From Phreatobacter aquaticus (GTDB lineage: Bacteria; Pseudomonadota; Alphaproteobacteria; Rhizobiales; Phreatobacteraceae): a stretch of 64,000 nucleotides of DNA. The stretch is taken from the NCBI RefSeq assembly GCF_005160265.1, contig NZ_CP039865.1, forward strand, positions 186,001 through 250,000, read 5' to 3'. The translations under genes were made by a program, and so were the position numbers. Of the stretch, positions 53,099-62,154 are shown one piece after another; the first letter of the stretch is position 1; every line of letters begins with the position of its first letter. The notes below the pieces were generated by a model. It was not told the origin of the DNA and made no database searches. It saw only the letters and a program-made list of their open reading frames with translations.

Positions 53099-53688
53099 TG
53101 GCCATCGCAACCGCCTTCGCCGATCCCGTTCACGAATCGCAGGCCGCCTTTCGCGCGGTGATGAATGCGCTGGCACGCCCAGGCACGATCCAGCCGGTTG
53201 CCGGCCTCGCCGAGGCACCCACGCCCCTGTCTCCCGTGGCAGCCGCCGTGGCCCTCGCGCTCGCGGATTACGAAACGCCGGTCTTTCTCGACGCGCCCCT
53301 CGCCGCCTCTGCCGAGATCGCGGCCTATCTGACCTTCCACACGGGTGCCCGCACGACGCCCGAGCCCAGTCTCGCGGCCTTCGCGTTGATCGCCGATCCG
53401 GCGCGTCTGACCTCGCTGGAGGGCTTCGCGCTCGGCACCGACATCTACCCGGACCGGTCGACGACCTTGATCCTGCAGGTCGAAGGCTTCGGCTCGGGCA
53501 AGGCCCTCATCCTCCAGGGCCCCGGCATCAAGGGCGAGAGCAGCCTCTCGGTCAGCGGCCTGCCCGCGGGCATTGTCGCCATGCTGGCTGACAACCGCGC
53601 GCTGTTTCCGCGCGGGGTGGATCTGGTGCTGGCCGGCCCCGACGGGGTCGCGGCCCTGCCCCGCACCACCCGCGTCAGGGAGGCTTGA
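53098..53688 (+). CDS. phnH: C-P lyase core subunit PhnH
   Basis: 196 residues, typical length. PhnH phrases: ESQAAFRAVMNALARPGTIQ, LALADYETPVFLDAPLA, YLTFHTGART, LEGFALGTDIYPDRSTTLIL and LPAGIVAMLADNRALFPRGV. It is a structural subunit of the core complex, without its own catalytic motif. Read in a tightly packed operon (TGATG junction with phnG, three bases before phnI). Confidence 0.94.
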   Translation: MAIATAFADPVHESQAAFRAVMNALARPGTIQPVAGLAEAPTPLSPVAAAVALALADYETPVFLDAPLAASAEIAAYLTFHTGARTTPEPSLAAFALIADPARLTSLEGFALGTDIYPDRSTTLILQVEGFGSGKALILQGPGIKGESSLSVSGLPAGIVAMLADNRALFPRGVDLVLAGPDGVAALPRTTRVREA

Positions 53689-53691
53689 GCC

Positions 53692-54792
53692 ATGTATGTT
53701 GCGGTCAAGGGCGGCGAACGCGCCATCGACAATGCCCATGCGCTGATGGCTCATGCCCGGCGCGGCGATCCCTCCGTCCCCGAACTCACAGCCGCACAGA
53801 TCCGCGAGCAGCTCCAGCTCTCGGTCGACCGCGTGATGACCGAGGGCTCGCTCTACGATCGCGATCTGGCGGCGCTGGCCATCAAGCAGGCGCGCGGCGA
53901 CCTGGTGGAAGCGGCCTTCCTTGTGAGGGCCTTCCGCACCACCCTGCCCCGTTTCGGCGCGAGCGAACCGCTCGACACGGCCGAGATGGACGTGCGCCGG
54001 CGCATTTCGGCGGCCTTCAAGGACCTGCCCGGCGGCCAGGTGCTCGGCCCTACCTTCGACTATACCCACCGCCTCATCGATTTCCTGCTGGAGGCGGGCG
54101 CACCAATTCCGGAACCCGCCACCGCTCCGGCAACGCAGGACAATTTCCCGCGCGTTACCGATCTTCTGGGACAGGACGACCTGATCGAGCGCAACCCGCT
54201 GCCCGACGCGGATGCACCGGTCGGTGACCTTACCCGCGCGCCCCTCAATCTGCCGGCCGATCGCGATCTGCGGCTTCAGAATCTGGCACGCTCGGACGAA
54301 GGCTTCCTGCTGGCGCTCGGCTATTCGACCCAGCGTGGCTTCGGTCGCTCGCACCCGTTCGCCGGCGAGATCCGGCTGGGCGAGGTCGAGATCGAGTTCG
54401 TCGCCGAAGATGTCGGCTTCGCCGTGCCGCTTGGCACGATCACCGTCACCGAATGCCAGATGGTCAACCAGTTCAAGGGCTCGGCCACCGAGGCGCCCCG
54501 CTTCACCCGCGGCTACGGCCTCGCCTTCGGCCATTGCGAGCGCAAGACCATGGCCATGGCGCTGGTCGACCGGTCGCTCCGCGCCCGCGAACTCGGCGAG
54601 GAGATCAAGGCCCCGGCTCAGGACGAGGAATTCGTGCTGATGCATTCCGACAATGTGCAGGCGACCGGCTTCGTCGAGCACCTGAAACTGCCGCACTATG
54701 TCGACTTCCAGTCCGAGCTCGAGCTGATCCGCAAGATCCGCCGCGACGTCGAGGCGCGGCAGGCGGAACCTCTGAAGGACGCCGCCGAATGA
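53692..54792 (+). CDS. phnI: C-P lyase core subunit PhnI (nucleosidase component)
   Basis: 366 residues. Signature sequences: YVAVKGGERAIDNAHALM, RVMTEGSLYDRDLAALAIKQ, ARGDLVEAAFLVRAFRTTLP, RVTDLLGQDDLIER and GFGRSHPFAGEIRLGEVEIE. PhnI with G and H exchanges the adenine of ATP for the phosphonate, giving ribose triphosphate phosphonate. Four-base overlap with phnJ. Confidence 0.95.
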   Translation: MYVAVKGGERAIDNAHALMAHARRGDPSVPELTAAQIREQLQLSVDRVMTEGSLYDRDLAALAIKQARGDLVEAAFLVRAFRTTLPRFGASEPLDTAEMDVRRRISAAFKDLPGGQVLGPTFDYTHRLIDFLLEAGAPIPEPATAPATQDNFPRVTDLLGQDDLIERNPLPDADAPVGDLTRAPLNLPADRDLRLQNLARSDEGFLLALGYSTQRGFGRSHPFAGEIRLGEVEIEFVAEDVGFAVPLGTITVTECQMVNQFKGSATEAPRFTRGYGLAFGHCERKTMAMALVDRSLRARELGEEIKAPAQDEEFVLMHSDNVQATGFVEHLKLPHYVDFQSELELIRKIRRDVEARQAEPLKDAAE

Positions 54793-55676
54793 CCCAGCAG
54801 TACAATTTCGCCTATCTGGACGAGCAGACCAAGCGGATGATCCGCCGCGCCATCCTGAAGGCCATCGCGATCCCCGGCTATCAGGTCCCCTTCGCCTCGC
54901 GGGAAATGCCCATGCCCTATGGCTGGGGGACCGGCGGTGTGCAGGTGACGGCCGCGATCCTCGGCCAACACGACGTGCTCAAGGTGATCGACCAGGGCGC
55001 CGACGACACGACCAATGCGGTGTCGATCCGCAAGTTCTTCGAGAAGACCTCGGGCGTCGCGACCACCACCCATACCGCCGATGCGACCGTCATCCAGACG
55101 CGCCATCGTATCCCCGAGCGCACGCTGACCGAGGATCAGGTTCTGGTCTATCAGGTGCCGATCCCCGAGCCGCTGCGCTTCCTCGAGCCGCGCGAGACCG
55201 AGACGCGGGTGATGCACGCGCTCGAAGATTACGGGCTCATGCATGTGAAGCTCTACGAGGACATCGCCACCCACGGCCATATCGCCACCGCCTATGCCTA
55301 TCCGGTGAAGGTTGAGGGCCGCTATGTGATGGACCCCTCGCCGACGCCGAAATTCGACAATCCCAAGATGGACGACTGCGCCGCGCTGCAATTGTTCGGC
55401 GCCGGCCGCGAGAAGCGCATCTATGCCGTGCCGCCGCATTCAAGCGTCGTCTCGCTCGACTTCGAGGATCATCCCTTCGAAGCCTCCAAGGCCGATCACG
55501 CCTGCGATCTCTGCGGCGCGACCCACACCTATCTCGACGAGGTGATCACGGATGATCGCGGCGGGCGGATGTTCGTCTGCTCCGACACCGACCATTGCGA
55601 GGAGCGCCGCGCCGAGGGCCATGCGGGGCCGCTTCTGGCGACCGCCCCGAAGGTGATAGCGGGAGAGGCGGCATGA
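54789..55676 (+). CDS. phnJ: C-P lyase radical SAM subunit PhnJ
   Basis: 295 residues. The atypical radical SAM Cys motif is C-X2-C-X21-C (Cys239, Cys242, Cys264), with the extra Cys270 thought to form the thiyl intermediate. The glycyl region PGYQVPFASREM is near residue 30. This subunit uses S-adenosylmethionine to cleave the C-P bond, releasing the hydrocarbon and a ribose cyclic phosphate. ATG 54789 overlaps the phnI stop, and its own stop overlaps phnK. Confidence 0.96.
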   Translation: MTQQYNFAYLDEQTKRMIRRAILKAIAIPGYQVPFASREMPMPYGWGTGGVQVTAAILGQHDVLKVIDQGADDTTNAVSIRKFFEKTSGVATTTHTADATVIQTRHRIPERTLTEDQVLVYQVPIPEPLRFLEPRETETRVMHALEDYGLMHVKLYEDIATHGHIATAYAYPVKVEGRYVMDPSPTPKFDNPKMDDCAALQLFGAGREKRIYAVPPHSSVVSLDFEDHPFEASKADHACDLCGATHTYLDEVITDDRGGRMFVCSDTDHCEERRAEGHAGPLLATAPKVIAGEAA

Positions 55677-56449
55677 CCGAGACCCCGCTCCTCACCGCCG
55701 AGAATCTCTCCAAGTTCTACGGATCGCGCGTCGGCTGCCGCGACATCGGCTTCGAGATCCATGCTGGCGAAGTGCTGGCGGTGGTCGGCGAGTCCGGTTC
55801 CGGCAAGTCGACACTGCTGAAGCTCCTGTCAGGCCAGTTGGAACCCTCGGCCGGCCGCGTGCTCTATGCCATGCGCGACGGCGTCACCCGGGACATCCTC
55901 ACGCTTTCCGAAGCCGAGCGGCGTTTCCTGTTCCGCACCGACTGGGGCTTCGTCCACCAGCATGCCGAACTCGGTCTGCGCATGGGCGTGTCCGCTGGCG
56001 CCAATGTCGGCGAGCGGCTGATGGCGGTCGGCTGGCGCCACTATGGGAAGATCCGCCACGAGGCCGAGACCTGGCTGGAGCGCGTGGAGATCGATGCGGA
56101 ACGCATCGACGACAAGCCCACCGCCTATTCCGGCGGCATGCGCCAGCGTCTGCAGATCGCCCGTAACCTCGTCACCTCGCCGCGTCTTGTCTTCATGGAC
56201 GAACCGACCGGCGGCCTCGATGTCTCGGTGCAGGCCCGCCTGCTCGACCTCATGCGCGGTCTGGTTGCCGATCTGGGACTTGCTGCCATCGTCGTGACCC
56301 ATGATCTCGCGGTCGCGCGCCTCCTGTCGCATCGCATCCTCGTCATGAAGGACGGCCGGGCCATCGAGACCGGCCTCACCGACCAGGTGCTGGACGATCC
56401 CAGAGAGCCCTATACCCAGCTCCTCGTCTCCTCGATCCTGACGCCGTGA
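55673..56449 (+). CDS. phnK: C-P lyase associated ABC ATPase PhnK
   Basis: 258 residues, ABC-type ATPase with Walker A GESGSGKST, an extended insert after the Walker A (VLYAMRDGVTRDILTLSEAE), Q-loop FVHQHAELGLRMGVS, signature YSGGMRQRLQ and Walker B LVFMDEPTGGLD. PhnK docks on the PhnGHIJ core and is not a transporter component. The start overlaps the phnJ stop. Confidence 0.95.
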   Translation: MTETPLLTAENLSKFYGSRVGCRDIGFEIHAGEVLAVVGESGSGKSTLLKLLSGQLEPSAGRVLYAMRDGVTRDILTLSEAERRFLFRTDWGFVHQHAELGLRMGVSAGANVGERLMAVGWRHYGKIRHEAETWLERVEIDAERIDDKPTAYSGGMRQRLQIARNLVTSPRLVFMDEPTGGLDVSVQARLLDLMRGLVADLGLAAIVVTHDLAVARLLSHRILVMKDGRAIETGLTDQVLDDPREPYTQLLVSSILTP

Positions 56450-56456
56450 GGACCCG

Positions 56457-57161
56457 ATGACCGCCATCCTCAAGCTCCACGACGTCGGCAAGACCTTCAC
56501 CATGCACCTGCAGGGCGGGCTCACCATTCCCGTCGTCTCCGGCGTCTCGCTGGAGGTCGCGGCCGGCGAATGCGTCGTGCTCGGCGGCCCCTCGGGCGCC
56601 GGCAAGTCGTCGATCCTCAAGATGATCTATGGCAATTACCGCACCGACCGGGGTTCTATCCGGGTCGTCGCCGAGACCGACGAGACCGTCGACATTGCCA
56701 GCGCCGCCCCGCGCAAGGTGCTGGCGCTGAGGCGCACCACCATCGGCTATGTCTCGCAGTTCCTGCGGGTGATCCCGCGCGTCCCGGCGCTGGCTGTTGT
56801 GGCGGAAGCCGCCACCGCCTTCGGCATCGAACCATCCGAAGCCGAGCGCCGCGCGCGCCACCTGCTGACCACGCTCAATGTGCCGGAGCGTCTGTGGTCG
56901 CTGCCGCCCGCGACCTTCTCCGGCGGCGAACAGCAGCGCGTGAACATCGCCCGCGGCTTCATCGCCGACCATCCGATCCTGCTGCTCGACGAACCCACCG
57001 CCTCGCTGGACGCAAAGAACCGCGCGGCTGTCGTCGATCTCATCGAAACCAAGAAGCGGAACGGCACGGCCATTGTCGGCATCTTCCACGACGACGACGT
57101 TCGCGAACGTGTCGCGTCCCGCGTGGTAGACGTCACGGCCTTCGCTGCCCGCGCCGCATGA
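56457..57161 (+). CDS. phnL: C-P lyase associated ABC ATPase PhnL
   Basis: 234 residues with Walker A GPSGAGKSS, Q-loop TIGYVSQFLRVIPRV (the PhnL phrase), signature FSGGEQQR and Walker B ILLLDEPTASLD. Like PhnK it joins the lyase complex, and it is required in vivo for phosphonate use. It follows phnK by eight bases. Confidence 0.95.
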   Translation: MTAILKLHDVGKTFTMHLQGGLTIPVVSGVSLEVAAGECVVLGGPSGAGKSSILKMIYGNYRTDRGSIRVVAETDETVDIASAAPRKVLALRRTTIGYVSQFLRVIPRVPALAVVAEAATAFGIEPSEAERRARHLLTTLNVPERLWSLPPATFSGGEQQRVNIARGFIADHPILLLDEPTASLDAKNRAAVVDLIETKKRNGTAIVGIFHDDDVRERVASRVVDVTAFAARAA

Positions 57162-57175
57162 GGAATGACCCGTCC

Positions 57176-58345
57176 ATGAGCACCAATCCCCCCGCCACCG
57201 ACGACAAGGGCTCCATCGCGCTGTTCTCCCGCCGCGTCGTGCTGGCAAACCGCGAGGTGGCGGCAACCGTCGTCGTCGAGGATGGCCTGATCGTTGAGAT
57301 CGACGAAGAGAGCCAGCGCCCGGACGCCATCGACCTCGGCGACGACCTGCTCATCCCCGGCCTGGTTGAACTGCACACCGATCATCTCGAACCGCATTAT
57401 GCGCCGCGCCCGAAGGTCTATTGGGATCCGCTGTCGGCTGTTTTCGCCTATGACGCCCAGATCGCTGCCTCCGGCATTACCACTGTGTTCGACAGCCTGC
57501 GCGTCGGCCGCGACGATGACCGCTTCTCGGTCTCCAATGCGCTTCTGGATCTCTCCGAGGCCATCGAGACCGCCAAGGGCACCGGCCTTCTGCGCGCCGA
57601 TCACCATACCCATCTGCGCTGCGAGATCCCCTCGACAGGCGTGGTCGAGGAAGCCGCCGACTATCTCGCCCGCTTCGACGTCCGCCTGATGTCGCTGATG
57701 GACCACACGCCGGGACAGCGGCAGTTCCGCGACGAGGAGAAGCTCAGGACCTATTACCGCGGCAAGACCGGCCTGTCGGAAAACGATCTCGACAAGCTGT
57801 TCGACAACCGTCGCGCCCGCGCCGCCTCCATTGGCGAGCCCAACAAGCGCGGCCTTGTCGCCCTTGCCCACGGCCGCAATATCGCGCTCGCCAGCCACGA
57901 CGACACGCTGGAGGACCACGTTACCGAGTCGCTCGCCGACCGCGTGTCGATTGCCGAATTCCCCACCACGGTGGAGGCGGCCACCGCGTCGCACGCCGCC
58001 GGCATTTCCGTGCTCATGGGCGCCCCCAACGTCGTGCGCGGCGGCTCCCATTCCGGCAATGTCTCGGCGGTGGAACTGGCGGAAGCCGGTGTGCTCGACA
58101 TCCTCTCGTCCGACTATGTGCCGATCAGCCTGATTCAGGGCGCCTTCGGGATTGCCCATGTCCCCGCCATGGGTGGCCTCGCCGGCGCGATCCAGACGGT
58201 CACGCTGAAACCCGCCCGCGCCACCGGCATGACGGATCGTGGCGAGATCGCTGTCGGCAAGCGCGGCGATCTCGTGCGCGTGGCCATGGTCGGCCAGCAG
58301 CCGATCGTCCGGCAGGTCTGGCGCACTGGCGCACGGATCTCCTGA
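57176..58345 (+). CDS. phnM: PhnM, ribose triphosphate phosphonate diphosphatase
   Basis: 389 residues from ATG 57176. ATG 57158, which overlaps the phnL stop, is an alternative adding six residues; a GAGGA lies between the two. Amidohydrolase fold with metal ligands in LHTDHLEPHY and ADHHTHLRCE and the late ALASHDDTLEDH, plus SLMDHTPGQRQF. It removes pyrophosphate from the PhnI product to give 5-phosphoribosyl phosphonate, the PhnJ substrate. Confidence 0.94.
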   Translation: MSTNPPATDDKGSIALFSRRVVLANREVAATVVVEDGLIVEIDEESQRPDAIDLGDDLLIPGLVELHTDHLEPHYAPRPKVYWDPLSAVFAYDAQIAASGITTVFDSLRVGRDDDRFSVSNALLDLSEAIETAKGTGLLRADHHTHLRCEIPSTGVVEEAADYLARFDVRLMSLMDHTPGQRQFRDEEKLRTYYRGKTGLSENDLDKLFDNRRARAASIGEPNKRGLVALAHGRNIALASHDDTLEDHVTESLADRVSIAEFPTTVEAATASHAAGISVLMGAPNVVRGGSHSGNVSAVELAEAGVLDILSSDYVPISLIQGAFGIAHVPAMGGLAGAIQTVTLKPARATGMTDRGEIAVGKRGDLVRVAMVGQQPIVRQVWRTGARIS

Positions 58346-58347
58346 CG

Positions 58348-58938
58348 ATGGGCGGCGCGGGACCAAGCGAGGGACCTTTGCAGGCGCCGCGCCGGGTCGG
58401 ACCCGGTCGGCTGGTGCTGGTCGTCGGCCCGAGCGGCGCTGGCAAGGACACGCTCATCGACCGCGCTCGCGACGAACTCGCAGGCGACGCCTCGATCCTG
58501 TTTCCCAACCGGCTGGTCACCCGCCCGCCTTCGTCCGCGGAAGCCAATACCGAGATCGACGCCTCGACCTTCCGGATTATCGCGGAAGCCGGCGGCTTCG
58601 CCCTGTCCTGGACGGCACACGGCCTCCACTACGGCATTCCCTCGGCCATCGACCATGCGCTCTACGAAGGCCGGACCGTCGTCTGCAACGTCTCCCGCAG
58701 CATCGTCGAGGCCGCGCGCGGCCGCTACGACACAGTGACGGTGGTTGAGGTCACAGCACCGCCGGAGGTTCTCGCCGAGCGGGTCGCCGGGCGTGGCCGC
58801 GATACCGACGGCGATGTTTCCCTGCGTATCGCCCGCGCCGTTGAGCTGCCCTGTGCACCCGACGTCACCATCGTCAATGACGGTCCGGTGGAGCCGGCGG
58901 CGCGACGGTTCATGGCGGTCCTGACCGGTCGGGGCTGA
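58348..58938 (+). CDS. phnN: Ribose 1,5-bisphosphokinase PhnN
   Basis: 196 residues of the guanylate-kinase-like fold: P-loop VGPSGAGKD, ILFPNRLVTRPPS, FALSWTAHGLHYGIP and a CNVSRSIVEAARGRYDTVTV stretch. It phosphorylates ribose 1,5-bisphosphate to PRPP, recycling the sugar released from phosphonates. Starts two bases after phnM. No phnP or phnO gene is adjacent, so the cyclic phosphodiesterase must lie elsewhere. Confidence 0.93.
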   Translation: MGGAGPSEGPLQAPRRVGPGRLVLVVGPSGAGKDTLIDRARDELAGDASILFPNRLVTRPPSSAEANTEIDASTFRIIAEAGGFALSWTAHGLHYGIPSAIDHALYEGRTVVCNVSRSIVEAARGRYDTVTVVEVTAPPEVLAERVAGRGRDTDGDVSLRIARAVELPCAPDVTIVNDGPVEPAARRFMAVLTGRG

Positions 58939-58964
58939 GGCCGAGCGCATCCTTTCGGCATGAC

Positions 58965-59060
58965 CGATACATCGTCATGGCAGGCCCTGTGCCTGCCATC
59001 GACGTCCTTGCATGTCCGAGATGATCAAGACGTGCATGCCCGCCACAAGGGCGGACATGA
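58965..59060. repeat. Palindromic intergenic repeats after phnN
   Basis: ATGGCAGGC-N5-GCCTGCCAT (about 58977-58999) and CCCGCC-acaa-GGGCGG (about 59040-59055) are perfect hairpins in the style of rhizobial intergenic mosaic elements (the CATGGCCGGG / CCCGCCACAAGGGCGG type). No gene is supported in this gap. Confidence 0.6.
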
Positions 59061-59118
59061 CGCGGAAAGACCTGAGCACAGAATGGGCCTGACCTCAGGC
59101 GACAAGTGGCCCCAACGA

Positions 59119-59148
59119 AAAAGGCCCGGGTCGCGCCGGGCCTTTCCG
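59119..59148. terminator. Bidirectional terminator between phnN and the phytase-like gene
   Basis: AAAGGCCCGG (59121-59130) pairs with CCGGGCCTTT (59137-59146), closing a GTCGCG loop. A-runs precede and T-bases follow the stem, so each strand sees a hairpin plus T-run. It lies between convergent genes. Confidence 0.75.
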
Positions 59149-59165
59149 CATTCAGATGCCTCGCC

Positions 59166-60506
59166 TCACCGCGCGCGGAGGAATTCCGGCACGCGCAGCA
59201 ACACCATCTCGTTGTCGTCGGCCTTGTTCGGATCGCGGCTCGACGAGAAGGGCAGGTTGTTGTCGTTGCCGACGATGATGTGATCGGCATCCACCACATC
59301 GACATTCTCGATGGTGAAGAACGGGAACTGGAAGTTGCCGCCCGACAGCGGAACGCGCGAACGGTTGTTCGGATCGCGGATCTTCAGGAGATCGATGAAG
59401 CCGATCTTGCGCACGGCGCCGCCGGCATTCGCATCGGTCATCTCGATCTTCCAGATGCGCTTGATGCGCGGCAAGGCATGGAAGCAGGTCTCGGCCCGCT
59501 GTCCGGCCGGGCAGGCCCGCTCGGCCACACCCTCATTGTCGTCGCGCTCGATGATCAGGCCGGTCGTGGCGTCGATCATGTTGAAATCGCCGATCGACAG
59601 GCCGTTCTCGTCGAGGACGTACTTCCAGTGGCGGCCGGTATAACGGCCGGCCTGCACATCGAATTCAAGGATGCGCAGGTACTGCTTGCCATCGACCATC
59701 TCCAGGCCGGTGCCGGCCGCGTCGACCAGGGCACCTTCCAGCAGCGGATAGAGGAAGCGACCATCGGGCGAAGCCGCCATGCCCTCGAAACCCTTCGAAC
59801 GGCGCACGCGGAACTGCACCGGCGTCGACGGCAGGGCCGGCGTGGTGACCGCCGGATGGTCGGGCGAGCGCACGACCTGGCCATCGACCATGGTCTCGAA
59901 CACGGCTTCCACCTTGCCGGTCATGTCGACCCGGATGAGGAAGGGCCCAAGTTCGTCGCCGATCCAGATCTTGCCGCCGATGATCTGGAAGCTCTCGGTG
60001 TCGAAATCGGAGCCGGTCAGGTAGCGCCGTTCGGTGCCCTCGTTGGCGATGCGGAACGGCACCTTCTTGTCGGGATCCGACAGGAAGATGGTCTCGAGAC
60101 GCTCGAACGTGCCCTTGTCGAAATCGATCCGGTAGCGGTTGAGATAGAGCATCGAATCCGGCGAATTGGCCTTGGAACCGAAGCCATTGTCGGTCAGCAC
60201 CCAATAGGTGCCGTCCGCCATGCGGCGAATGCCGGAATGGCCCTGCACCGGCTGGCCACGGAACGGCGTGGACAGACCGGTCGGGCGACCGGCTGAACGG
60301 CCCATCACGGTGCCCACCTGGTCGACGCGGCCCATGGGGGCCAGGAACTTGCCGGAGGTCTGCAGATCGGCAGGCGCATCCGCTGGCGGCGTCAGCATTG
60401 TATTGGCCGGCAGCAGCGCATGACCGGCCAATGTCGCCGGGAATTCCTGTTGGGCGAAGGCGGGAGTGGCCGCAAGCAAAGCGGCGGCAAAGATCAACGG
60501 GCGCAT
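59166..60506 (-). CDS. Exported phytase-like esterase domain protein
   Basis: 446 residues from ATG 60506 (GGAG six bases upstream). Signal peptide MRPLIFAAALLAATPAFAQQ. The mature protein carries the esterase-like phytase fold: HSGIRRMADGTYWVLTDNGF, GSDFDTESFQIIGGKIWIGD, FEGMAASPDGRFLYPLLEGA and a VDADHIIVGNDNNLPFSSSR ending. Members hydrolyse phosphate or other esters outside the membrane. Its place next to the phosphonate operon may reflect phosphate scavenging, but the substrate is unproven. Confidence 0.85.
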   Translation of the reverse strand: MRPLIFAAALLAATPAFAQQEFPATLAGHALLPANTMLTPPADAPADLQTSGKFLAPMGRVDQVGTVMGRSAGRPTGLSTPFRGQPVQGHSGIRRMADGTYWVLTDNGFGSKANSPDSMLYLNRYRIDFDKGTFERLETIFLSDPDKKVPFRIANEGTERRYLTGSDFDTESFQIIGGKIWIGDELGPFLIRVDMTGKVEAVFETMVDGQVVRSPDHPAVTTPALPSTPVQFRVRRSKGFEGMAASPDGRFLYPLLEGALVDAAGTGLEMVDGKQYLRILEFDVQAGRYTGRHWKYVLDENGLSIGDFNMIDATTGLIIERDDNEGVAERACPAGQRAETCFHALPRIKRIWKIEMTDANAGGAVRKIGFIDLLKIRDPNNRSRVPLSGGNFQFPFFTIENVDVVDADHIIVGNDNNLPFSSSRDPNKADDNEMVLLRVPEFLRAR

Positions 60507-60698
60507 CGGGAGCTCCGAAATGAAACAACCGGAGTTCCTTGCGGCTTGGACATGACACATGGGTCACGGCTGGGCGACAATCCGGTTAAGCCATCGCGCG
60601 CGATGTCGCAGGCTCGCCGCACCGTCGCGCATGAAACGATCTCGACAGGATCGCCCGACCGGTCGACAAAGCATCATGAGTCTCACCGGGATGAAGCT

Positions 60699-62123
60699 GT
60701 GACCGAATCGCTTTCCGTCGACGTCTGCGTCATCGGCGCCGGATCGGGCGGCCTTACCGTCGCTGCCTTCTGCGCCATGCTCGGCGCGCCCGTCGTCCTC
60801 ATCGAAAAGGGCGAGATGGGCGGCGATTGCCTGAATGTCGGCTGCGTACCGTCGAAGGCCCTGATCGCGGCGGCCCGGCGCGCCGAGGACATCCGCACAG
60901 CGCGCGCCTTCGGCATAGGACCAACAGTTCCGCAGATCGATTTCGCCGCCGTCCAGGCCCATGTCCGCGAGACCGTTGCCACCATCGCGCCAACCGATTC
61001 GGTTGCGCGATTCACGGCGCTGGGCGTCCGGGTGATCCGGGGAGCGGCTCGCTTTACCGGGCCGAAGACGGTCGAGGTCGGCGGAACGACGGTCACCGCC
61101 CGCCGCTTCGTCATCGCCACCGGCTCCAGTCCGGCAGTCCCAGCCATCGACGGCCTCGATACCGTGCCCTTCCTCACCAACGAGACGATTTTCGGCCTGG
61201 CCGAATGTCCGGCTCATCTCGCAGTCCTCGGCGGTGGAGCGGTGGGCCTCGAACTCGCCCAGGCGTTCCGCAGGCTTGGCGCCGCGGTGACCGTGTTCGA
61301 GCGCGACCGCATCCTGGCGAAGGAGGATGCGGAAATGACCGATGTGATCAGGCGGCGGCTGATTGCCGATGGCGTCACGATCCACGAGGGCAGCGAGGTC
61401 AGCCGCGTCGAGCATGACGGCGCCGATATAAGGGTTCATGCCATCAAGGCTGGCGAGGAGGGCGCGATCGGCGTGAGCCATGTGCTGGTGGCGCTCGGAC
61501 GCAAGGCGAATGTCGACAATCTCGGCCTGGAGGCGGCCGGCATCGCCTTCACTCCGCGTGGCGTCACCGTCGACAAGGCCCTGCGCACCACCAACAAGCG
61601 TGTCTATGCCATTGGCGACGTCACTGGCGAGGCAGGCTTCACCCATGTGGCCGGCTGGCAGGGTTCACTGGTGGCCCAGAACATCCTGTTCCGCCGGCCC
61701 ATCCGCACCGACCGCACGGCCGTGCCCCGCGTCACCTATACCGACCCCGAACTGGCCCATATCGGACTGTCGGAAGCGGAAGCGCGCGCAACCGATCCCA
61801 AGGCCCGTGTGCTGCGCTGGCCCTTTGCCGAGAACGACCGCGCTGTCGCGACGCGCCGGCGAGACGGTCATGTGAAACTGGTTGTCGGCCACAAGGGCGC
61901 CATCCTCGGCTGCTCCATTGCCGGTCCTGAGGCTGGCGATCTGATCGCGCCCTATGCGGTTGCAATCGCCAAGGGCATGACGGTGAGCGACCTCTCGGGC
62001 ATCATCCTGCCCTATCCGACCCTTTCCGAGGCTGGTAAACGCGCCGCCGGTACCTATTTCGTGTCCAGCCTGTCCAACCCCTGGATCGGCCGCATTGTCC
62101 GCTTCCTCAGGCGTTTCGGCTGA
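60699..62123 (+). CDS. FAD-dependent pyridine nucleotide-disulfide oxidoreductase
   Basis: 474 residues from GTG 60699. FAD-binding GAGSGGLTVA, redox-active disulfide Cys44/Cys49 (GGDCLNVGCVPSKA), NAD-binding GGGAVGLELAQAFRRLGAAV and the second FAD motif VYAIGDVTGE. The C-terminal dimer segment reads LPYPTLSEAGKRAA, with Tyr where lipoamide dehydrogenase and glutathione reductase have the catalytic His. It is therefore not a standard lipoamide dehydrogenase; the electron acceptor is unknown. A sensor kinase gene follows 31 bases later. Confidence 0.86.
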   Translation: MTESLSVDVCVIGAGSGGLTVAAFCAMLGAPVVLIEKGEMGGDCLNVGCVPSKALIAAARRAEDIRTARAFGIGPTVPQIDFAAVQAHVRETVATIAPTDSVARFTALGVRVIRGAARFTGPKTVEVGGTTVTARRFVIATGSSPAVPAIDGLDTVPFLTNETIFGLAECPAHLAVLGGGAVGLELAQAFRRLGAAVTVFERDRILAKEDAEMTDVIRRRLIADGVTIHEGSEVSRVEHDGADIRVHAIKAGEEGAIGVSHVLVALGRKANVDNLGLEAAGIAFTPRGVTVDKALRTTNKRVYAIGDVTGEAGFTHVAGWQGSLVAQNILFRRPIRTDRTAVPRVTYTDPELAHIGLSEAEARATDPKARVLRWPFAENDRAVATRRRDGHVKLVVGHKGAILGCSIAGPEAGDLIAPYAVAIAKGMTVSDLSGIILPYPTLSEAGKRAAGTYFVSSLSNPWIGRIVRFLRRFG

Positions 62124-62154
62124 GGCGAGTGCAACCCCGAGCCGTACGGACCTG

